23,700 nucleotides of DNA from Sphaeroforma sirkka (taxonomy: Eukaryota; Opisthokonta; Ichthyosporea; Ichthyophonida), in NCBI GenBank assembly GCA_001586965.3, contig LUCW03002010.1:1-23700 (forward strand). The letters run 5' to 3'. The position numbers were made by a program, and so were the translations under genes. Shown here one piece after another: positions 1 through 10,015 of the stretch (position 1 is its first letter; each line of letters begins with the position of its first letter). Below the pieces are notes generated by a model. The model saw only the letters and a program-made list of their open reading frames with translations, had not been told where the DNA came from and searched no databases.

Positions 1-1156
1 TAACCTGGTAATCACGATTTTGGCAATCGCTACACCAGTACCTCGTTAGAGAGTTCCGCTCTAATCCTGAGGATGAGGAAGTGAGAACCAGACACATACT
101 CGTCTCAGGCTATTACGCTCTGGTATGCAAGTCCTTGAGGACCGTCTATTGAATGACTCTGACCTTGACGATAGGAAAGCGGATAACATTCGCTATCTAA
201 TCGATAACAAGAGAGAAAGAAAATAGACACCATCTTGGCACTAACGGCCCGTAGCACTGAGCATGAGCCTCGTGAACACTTAGAACCAAGCTTTATAAAG
301 CAGCTAGGTAACGCGCAGGCTGAGGTCGATTTCTCTACTAATGAGAGTACAGTGGAGACACTGAAGGCCTTCGACCAACTTAAGGAGTCTGCCAGCCTTA
401 GGGATAAGCAGATGATGAATGCCTTTATTCATTTCTGTGAGCCAGGTGAATGGCGAACTATCTTGAAAGGCTCATGAGCCCAACTGGAAAGCCCTACCCT
501 GGCACCAGTTGCGTGATAATATACTTAACACCTTTTTTGAAGATGCACGTGACCGTGAACTTCTAGAGTCTCGCAAGTTCTTTGCGAACGATACCACTAT
601 TCGAGGTGCTCTAGCTCATATGACACATATGAATACTCGGATGGGTGGTCGTACCTATACTGGCGAATATTTATTAATTTGTCAGATGATGGAGACTCTG
701 GGAGCTAACCTCTTTAAGAAAGTCAATGATGACATCATCGCCTATGGTGATTTGCGATCTATGCCTTGGTCTGTCTTTGAGAAGATAGTACACAAGCATA
801 CCAATTCCTCTACTAGAGTACTTAGTACCACGAGCTACACCCAGCCCACTAAGCGAAACGCAGTGAGAGACTAATACTGCGCGTAGTACTAAGAAACCTC
901 GCACTACTACTGGAGGGTACTGGCTCTACTTCTACCGAACCGAAGGTGATAAGAAGGTGAGAGCGCCTTGCAGAAGTGTGGTTACAACCTCACAAAACGT
1001 AATGGCAAGTGGAATGGTAGACACGACCCTGTTAAGTGTGCACCAGGCAAGCCAGATTTTGGACACTATATGAAAGAGTGTGCTACTTGCAAGGGTACTA
1101 ACGGTTGGCACAAAGAGGATTGCAAGGACTTACCAGACGTCCAAGTTAAGCACTGA
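1..1156 (+). pseudogene. gag: Copy A gag (5'-truncated, frameshifted)
   Basis: This is the structural Gag polyprotein, which would form the virus-like particle and bind element RNA. The frame is seen in pieces at about 235-477, 509-874 and 968-1156. The last piece holds the Cys/His zinc-knuckle region, ending in a C-x2-C-x6-H-x3-C motif. Compared with copy B, an extra C near 470 closes the first piece early, an extra G near 867 breaks the second, and a shorter G-run near 914-916 (3 G, against 5 in copy B and 4 in copy C) disturbs the third. The gag frame ends at TGA 1154-1156, and pol continues downstream in the same frame. Confidence 0.85.
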
Positions 1157-1165
1157 CAGTACCAT

Positions 1166-3238
1166 ATGTGCGCACTAGAGCAAGATTATGAGAAAATGTT
1201 CAATAAAATCTATACCAAAGGAGATGAACGTATCTTTCAAACAGTTTTCGTAAATGGAGAAAAAGTTATGGCACTATTTGATCCAGGGGCTGAAGTCTCT
1301 GCTATCTCATGCCGAGTAGCCTACGCTACAGATATGGCTGTCCATAACGAAACAACTGATTTAATCTTGGGAAATGGCAAAGTTACTACTTGCGAACAAG
1401 CCATTGACTATGCACACATAATGCTGTCAGATAGAAGAGAAGTGAAGACTCACCTAATCGTTACTGACATGTCTCAGAAATACGATTTAATTATAGGTAT
1501 GACTGATCTTCTCAGTTTAGGTATAACACTCACTGGTCTGCCTAATGGGCTAGACCCGAATAAAGATCAGTCAGATGATAATATGTTAAAGATACCTAAA
1601 CCTCCGGAAGGTGAAGCAAAGGATATGATTCCGCACTTCACCGATATAATTATGGACTTAATTATACAAAACAGGAAGATTGCAATAACTGACTGGTGTA
1701 TGTTTAAGTTCTCTAATGGGTACGTTAGACTTGACTTAACAAACGTCGACTTCTCTAAGTTAAAGTGTCCTTCACATAACTACGTGAGTTGGAGACACAA
1801 AGACGTTGTCAAAACCCAAATCGAAGATTGGTTAAAACAGGGTCTAATTGAAATCAATTATGATGCAACCCCAGTTAACTTAGCTCTCTTAGCGGTCGAT
1901 CAATATAAATCTGATGGAACGTTTAGTAAAACAAAAGTAGTACTAGACCTGTCGCCAATCAACAAACTAATTCCGCAACATAGTTTTCCCTTACCTAAGA
2001 TAAGCGAGATACTACGCAAAATGGAGGTGCGACTATCTTTTCCAAGATAGACTTAAAAGCTGCATTCCATCAACTACAGATATATGAGCCTCATAGGAAA
2101 TACTTTTCCTTTACTTGGCAAGGTAAGAAGTACCAGTTTAAAGGTGCACCTGAAGGCTTACACATGTTACCTTCTTTCTTCCAACAAGTTATGATGGAAC
2201 TATTTGCGGACCTGTCGTATAACGTATCAGTCTATTTAGATGATATAGTTATCTTTACAAAGACAGCACATGAACATGCTAAACTCGTTAAAGAAGTCTT
2301 AAAGCGACTTAATCATGCTAAACTTAAGATTAACGAAGACAAGTGTTCTTTTGCTAAAGATACTATACACTTACTTGGCTACAAAGTATCTGCAGCAGGG
2401 GTAGAAATTGATCCTGGCAAGAAACAGTTTCTGTTGGATTTATCAACACCAATTACTGGAAGAGATGTGAACTCTGTGTGTGGGTTTGTTAACTTCTTCT
2501 CGGATTCGGTACCGCATCTTTCTCATTACTTAAAGCCTTTCAGTCACCTACGGCTGCACAAAGGACCTTTGGGAAAGCTTTGGACTAAAAGAATGTGATG
2601 ATGCATTTAAACTAGTCAAAAGTAAAGTAATGGACGCACCCATCATGCAGTACCCTGTGGATGGTGTCCCATTCAAGTAGCAACCGACGCTTCAGATCGA
2701 GCGGTAGGTGGAGTGCTTTACCAAACGATAAATGGTAAACCGCGCTACATACAATTCTTTAGCAAGAGTTATAATAAGAGTCAACGGAATTACCCTACCG
2801 TTAAACAAGAGCTCCTTGCTATAGTTACTGCGCTAAGACAGTTTAAAGACTACCTTTATGGAAGTTACTTTACTGTCGCCTGTGATCAAAGTCTTTAACA
2901 TACTGAGAAAAAGATATGAACCCTGATTCACAGTTGGTGAGCCGCTGGCATGACATTATTGCCAAGTTCGCTTTTAATATCCAACACACATTCCAGGAAT
3001 ACATAACCATCTTCCTGACATGCTCTCTCGACTTGTGCCCGACTACCAGAAAACAGTCAAAGAGTTATTAGCAACCGATTGGATGCTAAATAAGAAATGG
3101 TTTAACCTCGCTCAATCACGATGGGGTCCATTTACTGTTGATATGTTCGCCGCAGAACTTAGGTAAGGGAAAACAGGTTTTCTGAATATAGGTCGTTGAC
3201 TCATCTAAAAGGTGATGCATTTCAGCTTGCACTTTCGC
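1166..3238 (+). pseudogene. pol: Copy A pol: protease, RT, RNase H, start of Dam-like domain
   Basis: The open stretch 1166-2050 carries the retropepsin active site, written DPGA at 1280-1291, and a downstream IIGMTDLL motif typical of the second half of Gypsy proteases. It runs into the start of the reverse transcriptase. A missing G near 2026-2029 shifts the frame, and RT resumes with the catalytic YLDD at 2233-2244. Further breaks near 2580 and 2676 precede the RNase H, with TDAS and then the QELLA segment at 2713-2898. After another break near 2890, the extra domain begins (WGPFTVDMFA around 3123-3152) and is cut by the LTR at about 3238. No integrase follows. RT and protease identities are certain; function is lost as sequenced. 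Confidence 0.9.
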
Positions 3239-3830
3239 AACTTCGATGGAAATTACTGGGTTTCAAACTATATTAAACTAAAATACAATTTAGTCAGTTA
3301 GGATTTAGCAGTGGTAGCTTGTGTAAGAATGATCAGGACTGCCTCTTGTTAAGAGCCTAAATATCCTCGATCACACAGGGCGTACCTCTAGCTGTTCTTT
3401 ATTGAATAATTTTCACTAGAAGTACTAAGTGTTCATGACCACTTGCCTAATTTGTAAATAGACATAATAACGTAAGTCACGTTAATACATTAGCTGATAT
3501 AAATAAGGTTCCATCTGAAGAAAAGTAAAAAAAAAAAAAAACTTATTTGGATTTTGGAGATTGGCGGGAGGACCAAAATCTATAAGTAGTAGTTCGGAGA
3601 TTATAAAATTTAGTTTATAATATCCTACATCTACTAATGTCTCAAATAGGTCCAAGTAGATGAGTCATACCAAATACTCAGGCTATTGGAGCCATCAAAG
3701 TGAATTTAGAACACTTTGGAAATATTGGAAAAAAGAGCTTGTACTAAATTATTTAAAATACAAATAAAAACCAATGTATTATCTCAATTGATCTTGATAT
3801 TTTAGACTGACCGGAGGCCGTATTTCTACA
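3239..3830 (-). repeat. 3' LTR of copy B (truncated, 592 bp)
   Basis: This matches the LTRs at 13033-13686, 14678-15324 and 21627-22277. In element sense it starts TGTAGAAAT at 3830, directly after a G-rich polypurine tract, which fixes it as the 3' LTR. It lacks the terminal segment (about 57 bp up to ...GTCTAACA) that the other LTRs have. An A-rich tract of the other LTRs has become a pure A-run of about 14 at 3528-3541. Confidence 0.88.
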
Positions 3831-3842
3831 TAGCCCCCCAGT
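3831..3842 (-). promoter_or_regulatory. Polypurine tract of copy B
   Basis: On the minus strand the bases ACTGGGGGGCTA lie directly before the LTR start TGTAGAAAT. A short G-rich tract next to the 3' LTR is where plus-strand DNA synthesis is primed in LTR retrotransposons. Its place, after the pol stop and against the LTR, supports the call. A 10-bp palindrome AACGTACGTT (3861-3870) lies just upstream in the 3' untranslated stretch 3843-3960, which holds no gene. Confidence 0.75.
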
Positions 3843-3960
3843 AGCTTTTTTAGAACTACGAACGTACGTTAAGATACGATCTAGTTGGTAAAGCGAAAAC
3901 CAAAGTAAAAACGGTTTCGGTCATGACTTATCGAGTAAGTATGTGCCTATATGTACGAGT

Positions 3961-4985
3961 TCAAGACTCATGTTGTACTCTATGTCGTTTAGTATTTGGT
4001 CCAGTAACCATTTCCGATGTAGGCGCCTTACGTTTATTATTTGGTAAGGTAATAGCCAAAGGCTGTTCTTCATTAGTAAGTAAGTTTGAACAATTTTCTG
4101 CACTGTTGGTAAGCAGATCAGAAAGTTTAGTCACGTAGGAAGTAGGTGGCAAATAGGGAATTTCAGATCCGTCAGGGTTTGTAGTCACCTGAGGAAACCC
4201 TTTTCGTTTATCTCGTGTGTTCTTATGTAAACGCTTATTCCATTTCTTATTAAAGATACGAAGAAAGTCGCGAGATTCACGAAATGCATCGGAGGTTAGC
4301 CAAGCTACTGTCCCATCCATGAAACGGGTCTTGTAGTAAGTGTAACCGTCTTCGGATGTTTTGTCAATTATATCTTTGACTTGTGACTCCATAACTGGTA
4401 CATCAGAATCAAATGAGCGAGCGAATGAGAGTTCGGAGGTAGGGATACGGTGAGTGCCTAGATTGGTTGCGCTAGTACCATCAATGTTATTCACTTCGTA
4501 AGTATCACTCTTCTCATCATGGTAGGAAATAACAAAAGGTCCTATCGTCTTAGAAGAGAGTTCGGTAACGTTGGCGTTTCGATTTATAATGTTAACACGT
4601 AATCGCCGACTTTGAACTGAACAATGTTCTTAGTGTTATTCCATCGGTCATACGCTTTAAGTAGGACGCGATTCTTGTGCTCAGTAAACAGGGGGGTAAA
4701 CAACGTTCTGCATATGCTCGATCTTTTGTAGCCACGGGGTAGCGTGTTTCTCGGGCGCAGTTTTATCAAACGTTGCTTGTAATTCACTATAGCGGCCAAA
4801 GAAATAGTGAAACAGAGTGTTCCAGTTTGAGGATTCATGCAGTTATTCATTTGAGTCTGAACCCATTTCAAATGATAAGGCCACATATCCTCAACGTCGT
4901 CTAGTGCGGTACGCAAGAGTTTCTTAAGTTCTCTATGACGTGTCTCATTTGCACCCTGCGTTTGAGGTTTGTAAGAACACACCAC
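3961..4985 (-). pseudogene. pol: Copy B integrase C-terminal half and chromodomain
   Basis: The first piece (4985-4584) starts with the catalytic glutamate context PQTQGANETRHRE and continues to a KVGDYVL motif typical of the integrase C-terminal domain. After a one-base break near 4585 the frame resumes with a TIGPFVIS segment (GPY/F module). The open piece 4494-3961 then has a chromodomain at about residues 36-88 (roughly 4389-4231; pattern V-K-D-I-I-D, YYKTRF, W65). Chromodomains steer integration toward marked chromatin in chromoviruses. The tail carries two basic clusters, NKRKAP and TKRHR, resembling a bipartite nuclear localisation signal. Stop at 3961, then the polypurine tract. The chromodomain call rests on pattern recognition, not a profile search. 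Confidence 0.8.
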
Positions 4986-4994
4986 GCCTATGGG

Positions 4995-5690
4995 TCATGC
5001 CTGATACAGTATAAGTGCCTCCATTACGTCGGTACAAAACTCACTACCGTTATCAGAACATAGTACTCGGGGAAACCCGAAGTCATTAAAGACGTGATAG
5101 CATAATTCTGCCACTGTTTGTGGACGTTTGTTTGGTATTGCATAAAGCAAGTTATAGCCCGAAGCCACACATAAGAAATGACAGATATATACATCGCCAG
5201 TATGCTTGGATCGCGGGAGTTTAACCAAATCGACTATGACTCGGCGCATCGGTTGGTCTTCTGTCACACTTTTTTTAGGGGTGCCCAACCGTATCGCTTG
5301 ATCTGGTTCTTTTCACAATCAGTACAGCGTCGGTATACTTCACGTATGGTTTCTTTCAGCGCCGGGTGATCAAGCCCTGCACGAATAGCCATTTTATAAG
5401 TATGCTCATATGCTCGATGCGTTAAATTATGTATAATTTTAACTCTACTTTCGAGCTCCTCTAAGTCAGTCAGATTCTGCGTAACGCTGGCTGGATGAAC
5501 CATAGTCCTGTTGGAAAGGGCAACCTCAGTATCAGGAGGGGTAGAGTCCTGAGATACATAATTGACAACATTGGATTGTTGAAGTATCTTCTTCAGTTGT
5601 TTCGCAACTCCTGGCTGTTCTTTTAAGCGCTTTAAGTAGTTGAGTGCGAGCTTCAGGTTCTCTTAGAGTTTTGAGTCTTTGATCCATGGC
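4995..5690 (-). pseudogene. pol: Copy B integrase: linker, HHCC zinc finger and catalytic core
   Basis: The minus-strand frame 5503-5264 holds the HHCC finger: H at residue 29, H34, C60 and C63 (H-x4-H-x25-C-x2-C). The core follows in 5288-4995, with the first Asp in VIVDLVKLP (about 5231) and the second in CSDNGSEF (about 5054), 59 residues apart, normal for retroviral-type integrases. The third acidic residue, Glu in GANE, is in the next piece beyond a frame break near 5000. The finger and core frames are separated by a 7-A run near 5270-5276 in minus sense. The linker between 5690 and 5503 is charged and is also present in copies C and D up to its middle. The enzyme would insert element cDNA into the genome; here it is broken. 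Confidence 0.85.
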
Positions 5691-5691
5691 C

Positions 5692-6309
5692 TTAGCTAGT
5701 TCCATGTTTTTTACGATCTAATGCCGTTTCAATCGGCATTACCTCGACTACAATCTTGTTGGGTGCATGTGTTGTACGAGTCTTGAGCTTTTGTTCAAAC
5801 TCTTTAGACTCCTCTAGTTTAGCTAAGAATTCGGTTGAGGGTTTCCACTTAGTGGTACCTGCAGGACCGATGCGACAAACAATGGTGTGTTTCCAAGGCG
5901 TCTTCTTAATAGAATAGGATCCCTGATACAAGAACGTGTCGGTTTCACGGTCGACATAAATAGGTTCGTCTTGAATCATATTAATTAAATCACGTATCCA
6001 TGGGTCGGAGTTACGTAAGGGACAACACAGCGTAATGGTAGATTTAGTAATATTAACATAATTTAACAACTGTGCGATAAGTTGACAAGGTGGGTTAGCC
6101 CACGCATTATGCTTTGATAAGTCAAGCTGAAATGCATCACCTTTAGGATGAGTCAACGACCTATATTCAGAAACCTGTTTGTTATGTTCTGCGGCGAACA
6201 TATCAACAGTAAATGGACCCCATCGTGATTGAGCGAGGTTAAACCATTTCTTATTTAGCATCCAATCGGTTGCTAATAACTCTTTGACTGTTTTCTGGTA
6301 GTCGGGCAC
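5692..6309 (-). pseudogene. Copy B extra Pol domain resembling the DIRS Dam-like segment
   Basis: This stretch sits between RNase H and integrase, where most Ty3/Gypsy elements have only a short linker. Recognisable pieces are WGPFTVDMFAAEHN (residues 30-43), DAFQLDL (58-64), an ANPP motif (71-74) and a later CCPLRNSDPW. That spacing matches the segment after RNase H in DIRS-type elements, often labelled a Dam-like N6-adenine methyltransferase; NPP resembles the N/D-P-P-Y/W motif of such enzymes, but the fourth position here is Cys, so activity is doubtful. One extra T near 6303 separates it from RNase H in this copy. In copy D the two domains share one open frame (20303-20878), so it is a true part of Pol. 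Identity by pattern only. Confidence 0.6.
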
Positions 6310-6760
6310 AAAGTCGAGAGAGCATGTCAGGAAGATGGTTATGTATTCCTGGAATGTGTGTTATATTAAAAGCGAACTTGGCAATAATGTCATGCCAGCG
6401 GCTCACCAACTGTGAATCAGGGTTCATATCTTTTAAGTATGTTAAAGACTTTTGATCACAGGCGACAGTAAAGTAACTTCCATAAAGGTAGTCTTTAAAC
6501 TGTCTTAGCGCAGTAACTATAGCAAGGAGCTCTTGTTTAACGGTAGGGTAATTCCGTTGACTCTTATTATAACTCTTGCTAAAGAATTGTATGTAGCGCG
6601 GTTTACCATTTATCGTTTGGTAAAGCACTCCACCTACCGCTCGATCTGAAGCGTCGGTTGCTACTTGGAATGGGACACCATCCACAGGGTACTGCATGAT
6701 GGGTGCGTCCATTACTTTACTTTTGACTAGTTTAAATGCATCATCACATTCTTTAGTCAA
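6251..6760 (-). pseudogene. pol: Copy B RNase H domain
   Basis: RNase H would remove element RNA from the RNA-DNA hybrid during reverse transcription. In 169 codons the frame shows TDASDRAVGG (first catalytic Asp), QELLAIV (Glu), ACDQKSLTYL (second Asp region) and HIPGIHNHLPDMLSR near the end (last Asp), which is the normal Ty3/Gypsy order. True domain sequence ends near 6306, where an extra T shifts the frame; the final ~18 residues of the open frame are out of frame. A break near 6755 separates it from the RT. Confidence 0.88.
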
Positions 6761-8174
6761 AGCTTTCCCAAAGGTCCTTTGTGCAGCCGTAGGTGACTGA
6801 AGGCTTTAAGTAATGAAGAAGATGCGGTACCGAATCCGAGAAGAAGTTAACAAACCCACACACAGAGTTCACATCTCTTCCAGTAATTGGTGTTGATAAA
6901 TCCAACAGAAACTGTTTCTTGCCAGGATCAATTTCTACCCCTGCTGCAGATACTTTGTAGCCAAGTAAGTGTATAGTATCTTTAGCAAAAGAACACTTGT
7001 CTTCGTTAATCTTAAGTTTAGCATGATTAAGTCGCTTTAAGACTTCTTTAACGAGTTTAGCATGTTCATGTGCTGTCTTTGTAAAGATAACTATATCATC
7101 TAAATAGACTGATACGTTATACGACAGGTCCGCAAATAGTTCCATCATAACTTGTTGGAAGAAAGAAGGTAACATGTGTAAGCCTTCAGGTGCACCTTTA
7201 AACTGGTACTTCTTACCTTGCCAAAGTAAAGGAAAAGTATTTCCTATGAGGCTCATATATCTGTAGTTGATGGAATGCAGCTTTTAAGTCTATCTTGGAA
7301 AAGATAGTCGCACCCTCCATTTTGCGTAGTATCTCGCTTATCTTAGGTAAGGGAAAACTATGTTGCGGAATTAGTTTGTTGATTGGCGACAGGTCTAGTA
7401 CTACTCTTGTTTTACTAAACGTTCCATCAGATTTATATTGATCGACCGCTAAAAGAGCTAAGTTAACTGGGGTTGCATCATAATTGATTTCAATTAGACC
7501 CTGTTTTAACCAATCTTCGATTTGGGTTTTGACAACGTCTTTGTGTCTCCAACTCACGTAGTTATGTGAAGGACACTTTAACTTAGAGAAGTCGACGTTT
7601 GTTAAGTCAAGTCTAACGTACCCATTAGAGAACTTAAACATACACCAGTCAGTTATTGCAATCTTCCTGTTTTGTATAATTAAGTCCATAATTATATCGG
7701 TGAAGTGCGGAATCATATCCTTTGCTTCACCTTCCGGAGGTTTAGGTATCTTTAACATATTATCATCTGACTGATCTTTATTCGGGTCTAGCCCATTAGG
7801 CAGACCAGTGAGTGTTATACCTAAACTGAGAAGATCAGTCATACCTATAATTAAATCGTATTTCTGAGACATGTCAGTAACGATTAGGTGAGTCTTCACT
7901 TCTCTTCTATCTGACAGCATTATGTGTGCATAGTCAATGGCTTGTTCGCAAGTAGTAACTTTGCCATTTCCCAAGATTAAATCAGTTGTTTCGTTATGGA
8001 CAGCCATATCTGTAGCGTAGGCTACTCGGCATGAGATAGCAGAGACTTCAGCCCCTGGATCAAATAGTGCCATAACTTTTCTCCATTTACGAAAACTGTT
8101 TGAAAGATACGTTCATCTCCTTTGGTATAGATTTTATTGAACATTTTCTCATAATCTTGCTCTAGTGCGCACAT
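6753..8174 (-). pseudogene. pol: Copy B protease and reverse transcriptase
   Basis: From ATG 8174 a short N-terminal stretch leads to a 4-A run near 8080, where the frame shifts. Frame 8073-7213 then holds the aspartic protease (DPGA at 8061-8050; IIGMTDLL later) and the RT fingers (IFSKIDLKAAFHQL). One extra T at about 7220 (CTTTGG against CTTGG elsewhere) shifts the frame again, and 7256-6753 continues the RT palm with YLDD at 7106-7095, then a thumb/connection region with LLGYKVS. The order protease-RT-RNase H-integrase identifies Ty3/Gypsy rather than Copia. Catalytic Asp residues of RT are intact; the protease active site is atypical, and the breaks make this copy inactive as sequenced. 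Confidence 0.92.
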
Positions 8175-8183
8175 ATGGTACTG

Positions 8184-9526
8184 TCAGTGCTTAACTTGGA
8201 CGTCTGGTAAGTCCTTGCAATCCTCTTTGTGCCAACCGTTAGTACCCTTGCAAGTAGCACACTCTTTCATATAGTGTCCAAAATCTGGCTTGCCTGGTGC
8301 ACACTTAACAGGGTCGTGTCTACCATTCCACTTGCCATTACGTTTTGTGAGGTTGTAACCACACTTCTTGCAAGGCGCTCTCACCTTCTTATCACCTTTC
8401 GGTTCGGTAGAAGTAGAGCCAGTACCCCCTCCAGTAGTAGTGCGAGGGTTTTTCTTAGTACTACGCGCAGTATTAGTCTCTACTGCGTTTCGCTTAGTGG
8501 GCTGGGTGTAGCTCGTGGTACTAAGTACTCTAGTAGAGGAATTGGTATGCTTGTGTACTATCTTCTCAAAGACAGACCAAGGCATAGATCGCAAATCACC
8601 ATAGGCGATGATGTCATCATTGACTTTCTTAAAGAGGTTAGCTCCCAGAGTCTCCATCATCTGACAAATTAATAAATATTCGCCAGTATAGGTACGACCA
8701 CCCATCCGAGTATTCATATGTGTCATATGAGCTAGAGCACCTCGAATAGTGGTATCGTTCGCAAAGAACTTGCGAGACTCTAGAAGTTCACGGTCACGTG
8801 CATCTTCAAAAAAGGTGTTAAGTATATTATCACGCAACTGGTGCCAGGGTAGGGCTTTCCAGTTGGGCTCATGACCTTCAAGATAGTTCGCCATTCACCT
8901 GGCTCACAGAAATGAATAAAGGCATTCATCATCTGCTTATCCCTAAGGCTGGCAGACTCCTTAAGTTGGTCGAAGGCCTTCAGTGTCTCCACTGTACTCT
9001 CATTAGTAGAGAAATCGACCTCAGCCTGCGCGTTACCTAGCTGCTTTATAAAGCTTGGTTCTAAGTGTTCACGAGGCTCATGCTCAGTGCTACGGGCTGC
9101 TAGTGCCAAGATGGTGTCTATTTCCTTTCTCTTGTTATCGATTAGATAGCGAATGTTATCCGCTTTCCTATCGTCAAGGTCAGAGTCATTCAATAGACGG
9201 TCCTCAAGGACTTGCATACCAGAGCGTAATAGCCTGAGACGAGTATGTCTGGTTCTCACTTCCTCATCCTCAGGATTAGAGCGGGAACTCTCTAACGAGG
9301 TACTGGTGTAGCGATTGCCAAAATCGTGATTACCAGGGTTAGTTGGCAAATGAGGTCGATATTACGAGGATGGTAAGCCTCATCGAGTTCCATACGATCA
9401 TATCCTCTGACAGGGTTAGGTTTTGTCAAGAGGATGGTCGATGGTAGCATCAGAGCTATAGAGATTAAATTTTGAAATATTTTCTCTCTCGCCAGTGGTA
9501 ACTGGCTTAGTAGTAAACATACTGGC
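8184..9526 (-). pseudogene. gag: Copy B gag (lacks N-terminus)
   Basis: Gag continues on the minus strand from the join with copy C at 9526. The first ~170 bases are homologous to 13690-13920 but out of frame; a clear frame runs 9349 to about 8878. It has a charged coiled-coil-like stretch (MQVLEDRLLND...) and a segment rich in helices. A one-base loss in an A-run near 8878 shifts the frame, which resumes in 8894-8184. That piece ends with two Cys/His knuckles: C-x2-C-x14-H-x4-C (from about residue 175) and C-x2-C-x6-H-x3-C (from residue 212), expected to bind RNA. Stop TGA 8186-8184; pol follows in the same frame. A basic Thr/Ser/Gly-rich linker precedes the knuckles. Confidence 0.85.
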
Positions 9527-10006
9527 GATGATGGAGACTCTGGGAGCTAACCTCTTTAAGAAAGTCAATGATGACATCATCGCCTATGGTGATTTGCGAT
9601 CTATGCCTTGGTCTGTCTTTGAGACTCGATAATTGCGAAGCCACCAATTCCTCTACTAGAGTTATGGTGCCCACGAGCTACATCCAGCCCACTAAGCGAA
9701 ACTGCGAGTGAGAGACTAATACTGCGCGTAGTACTAAGAAACCTCGCACTACTACTGGAGGGGTACTGGCTCTACTTCTACCGAACCGAAGGTGATAAGA
9801 AGATTGAGAGCGCCTTGCAAGAAGTGTGGTTACAACCTCACAAAACGTAATGGCAAGTGGAATGGTAGACACGACCCTGTTAAAGTGTGCACCAGGCAAG
9901 CCAGATTTTGGACACTATATGAAAGAGTGTGCTACTTGCAAGGGTACTAACGGTTGGCACAAAGAGGATTACAGGACTTACAGAGGCCGTCCAAGTTAAG
10001 CACTGA
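9527..10006 (+). pseudogene. gag: Copy C gag, C-terminal part (heavily frameshifted)
   Basis: This matches the last third of gag, including the zinc-knuckle region around 9818-9984, but small indels leave no long open frame. Examples are a changed stretch at 9625-9640, a 4-G run near 9758 (5 in copy B) and changes near 9970-9985 in the last knuckle. The gag frame ends at TGA 10004-10006, followed in frame by ATG 10016, the same arrangement as in copies A and B. Confidence 0.75.
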
Positions 10007-10015
10007 CCTTACCAT

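Larger units (their letters stand above)
1..3238 (+). mobile_element. Copy A: truncated chromovirus-type Ty3/Gypsy retrotransposon
   Basis: Copy A reads gag, protease, reverse transcriptase, RNase H and the first part of the extra domain on the plus strand. Its sequence is nearly identical to the reverse complement of 9341 down to about 6130 (copy B). The left end is the window edge, so any upstream gag and LTR are unseen. The right end stops within the extra domain at about 3229-3238 and passes directly into an LTR that belongs to the opposite strand. It therefore has no integrase, chromodomain or LTR of its own. Several one-base indels break the frame. The join could be a rearrangement or an assembly fault. 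Confidence 0.9.
3239..9526 (-). mobile_element. Copy B: most complete chromovirus copy, with 3' LTR
   Basis: On the minus strand this copy runs from within the first half of gag (9526) through protease, RT, RNase H, the extra domain, integrase and chromodomain (stop at 3961), then polypurine tract (3831-3842) and 3' LTR (3830 down to 3239). The 5' LTR, leader and N-terminal part of gag are absent. At 9526 it meets copy C head to head, and its LTR lacks the last ~57 bp, where copy A joins. It is the only copy in the window that contains integrase and chromodomain, and so defines the family. About seven one-base frame breaks, mostly in homopolymers, interrupt the polyprotein. Confidence 0.92.

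Noticed and set aside
2590..2610. Programmed frameshift within pol of copy A
   Set aside because: The break comes from an extra base not shared by copies B, C or D, so it is a private indel or a read error.
3239..3830. Gene in the AT-rich stretch after copy A
   Set aside because: The sequence is an LTR, matched by four others in the window.
8229..8672. 147-codon plus-strand frame opposite gag
   Set aside because: Antisense of the zinc-knuckle part of copy B gag; a related antisense frame is at 674-904 and 9678-9899 for the same reason.
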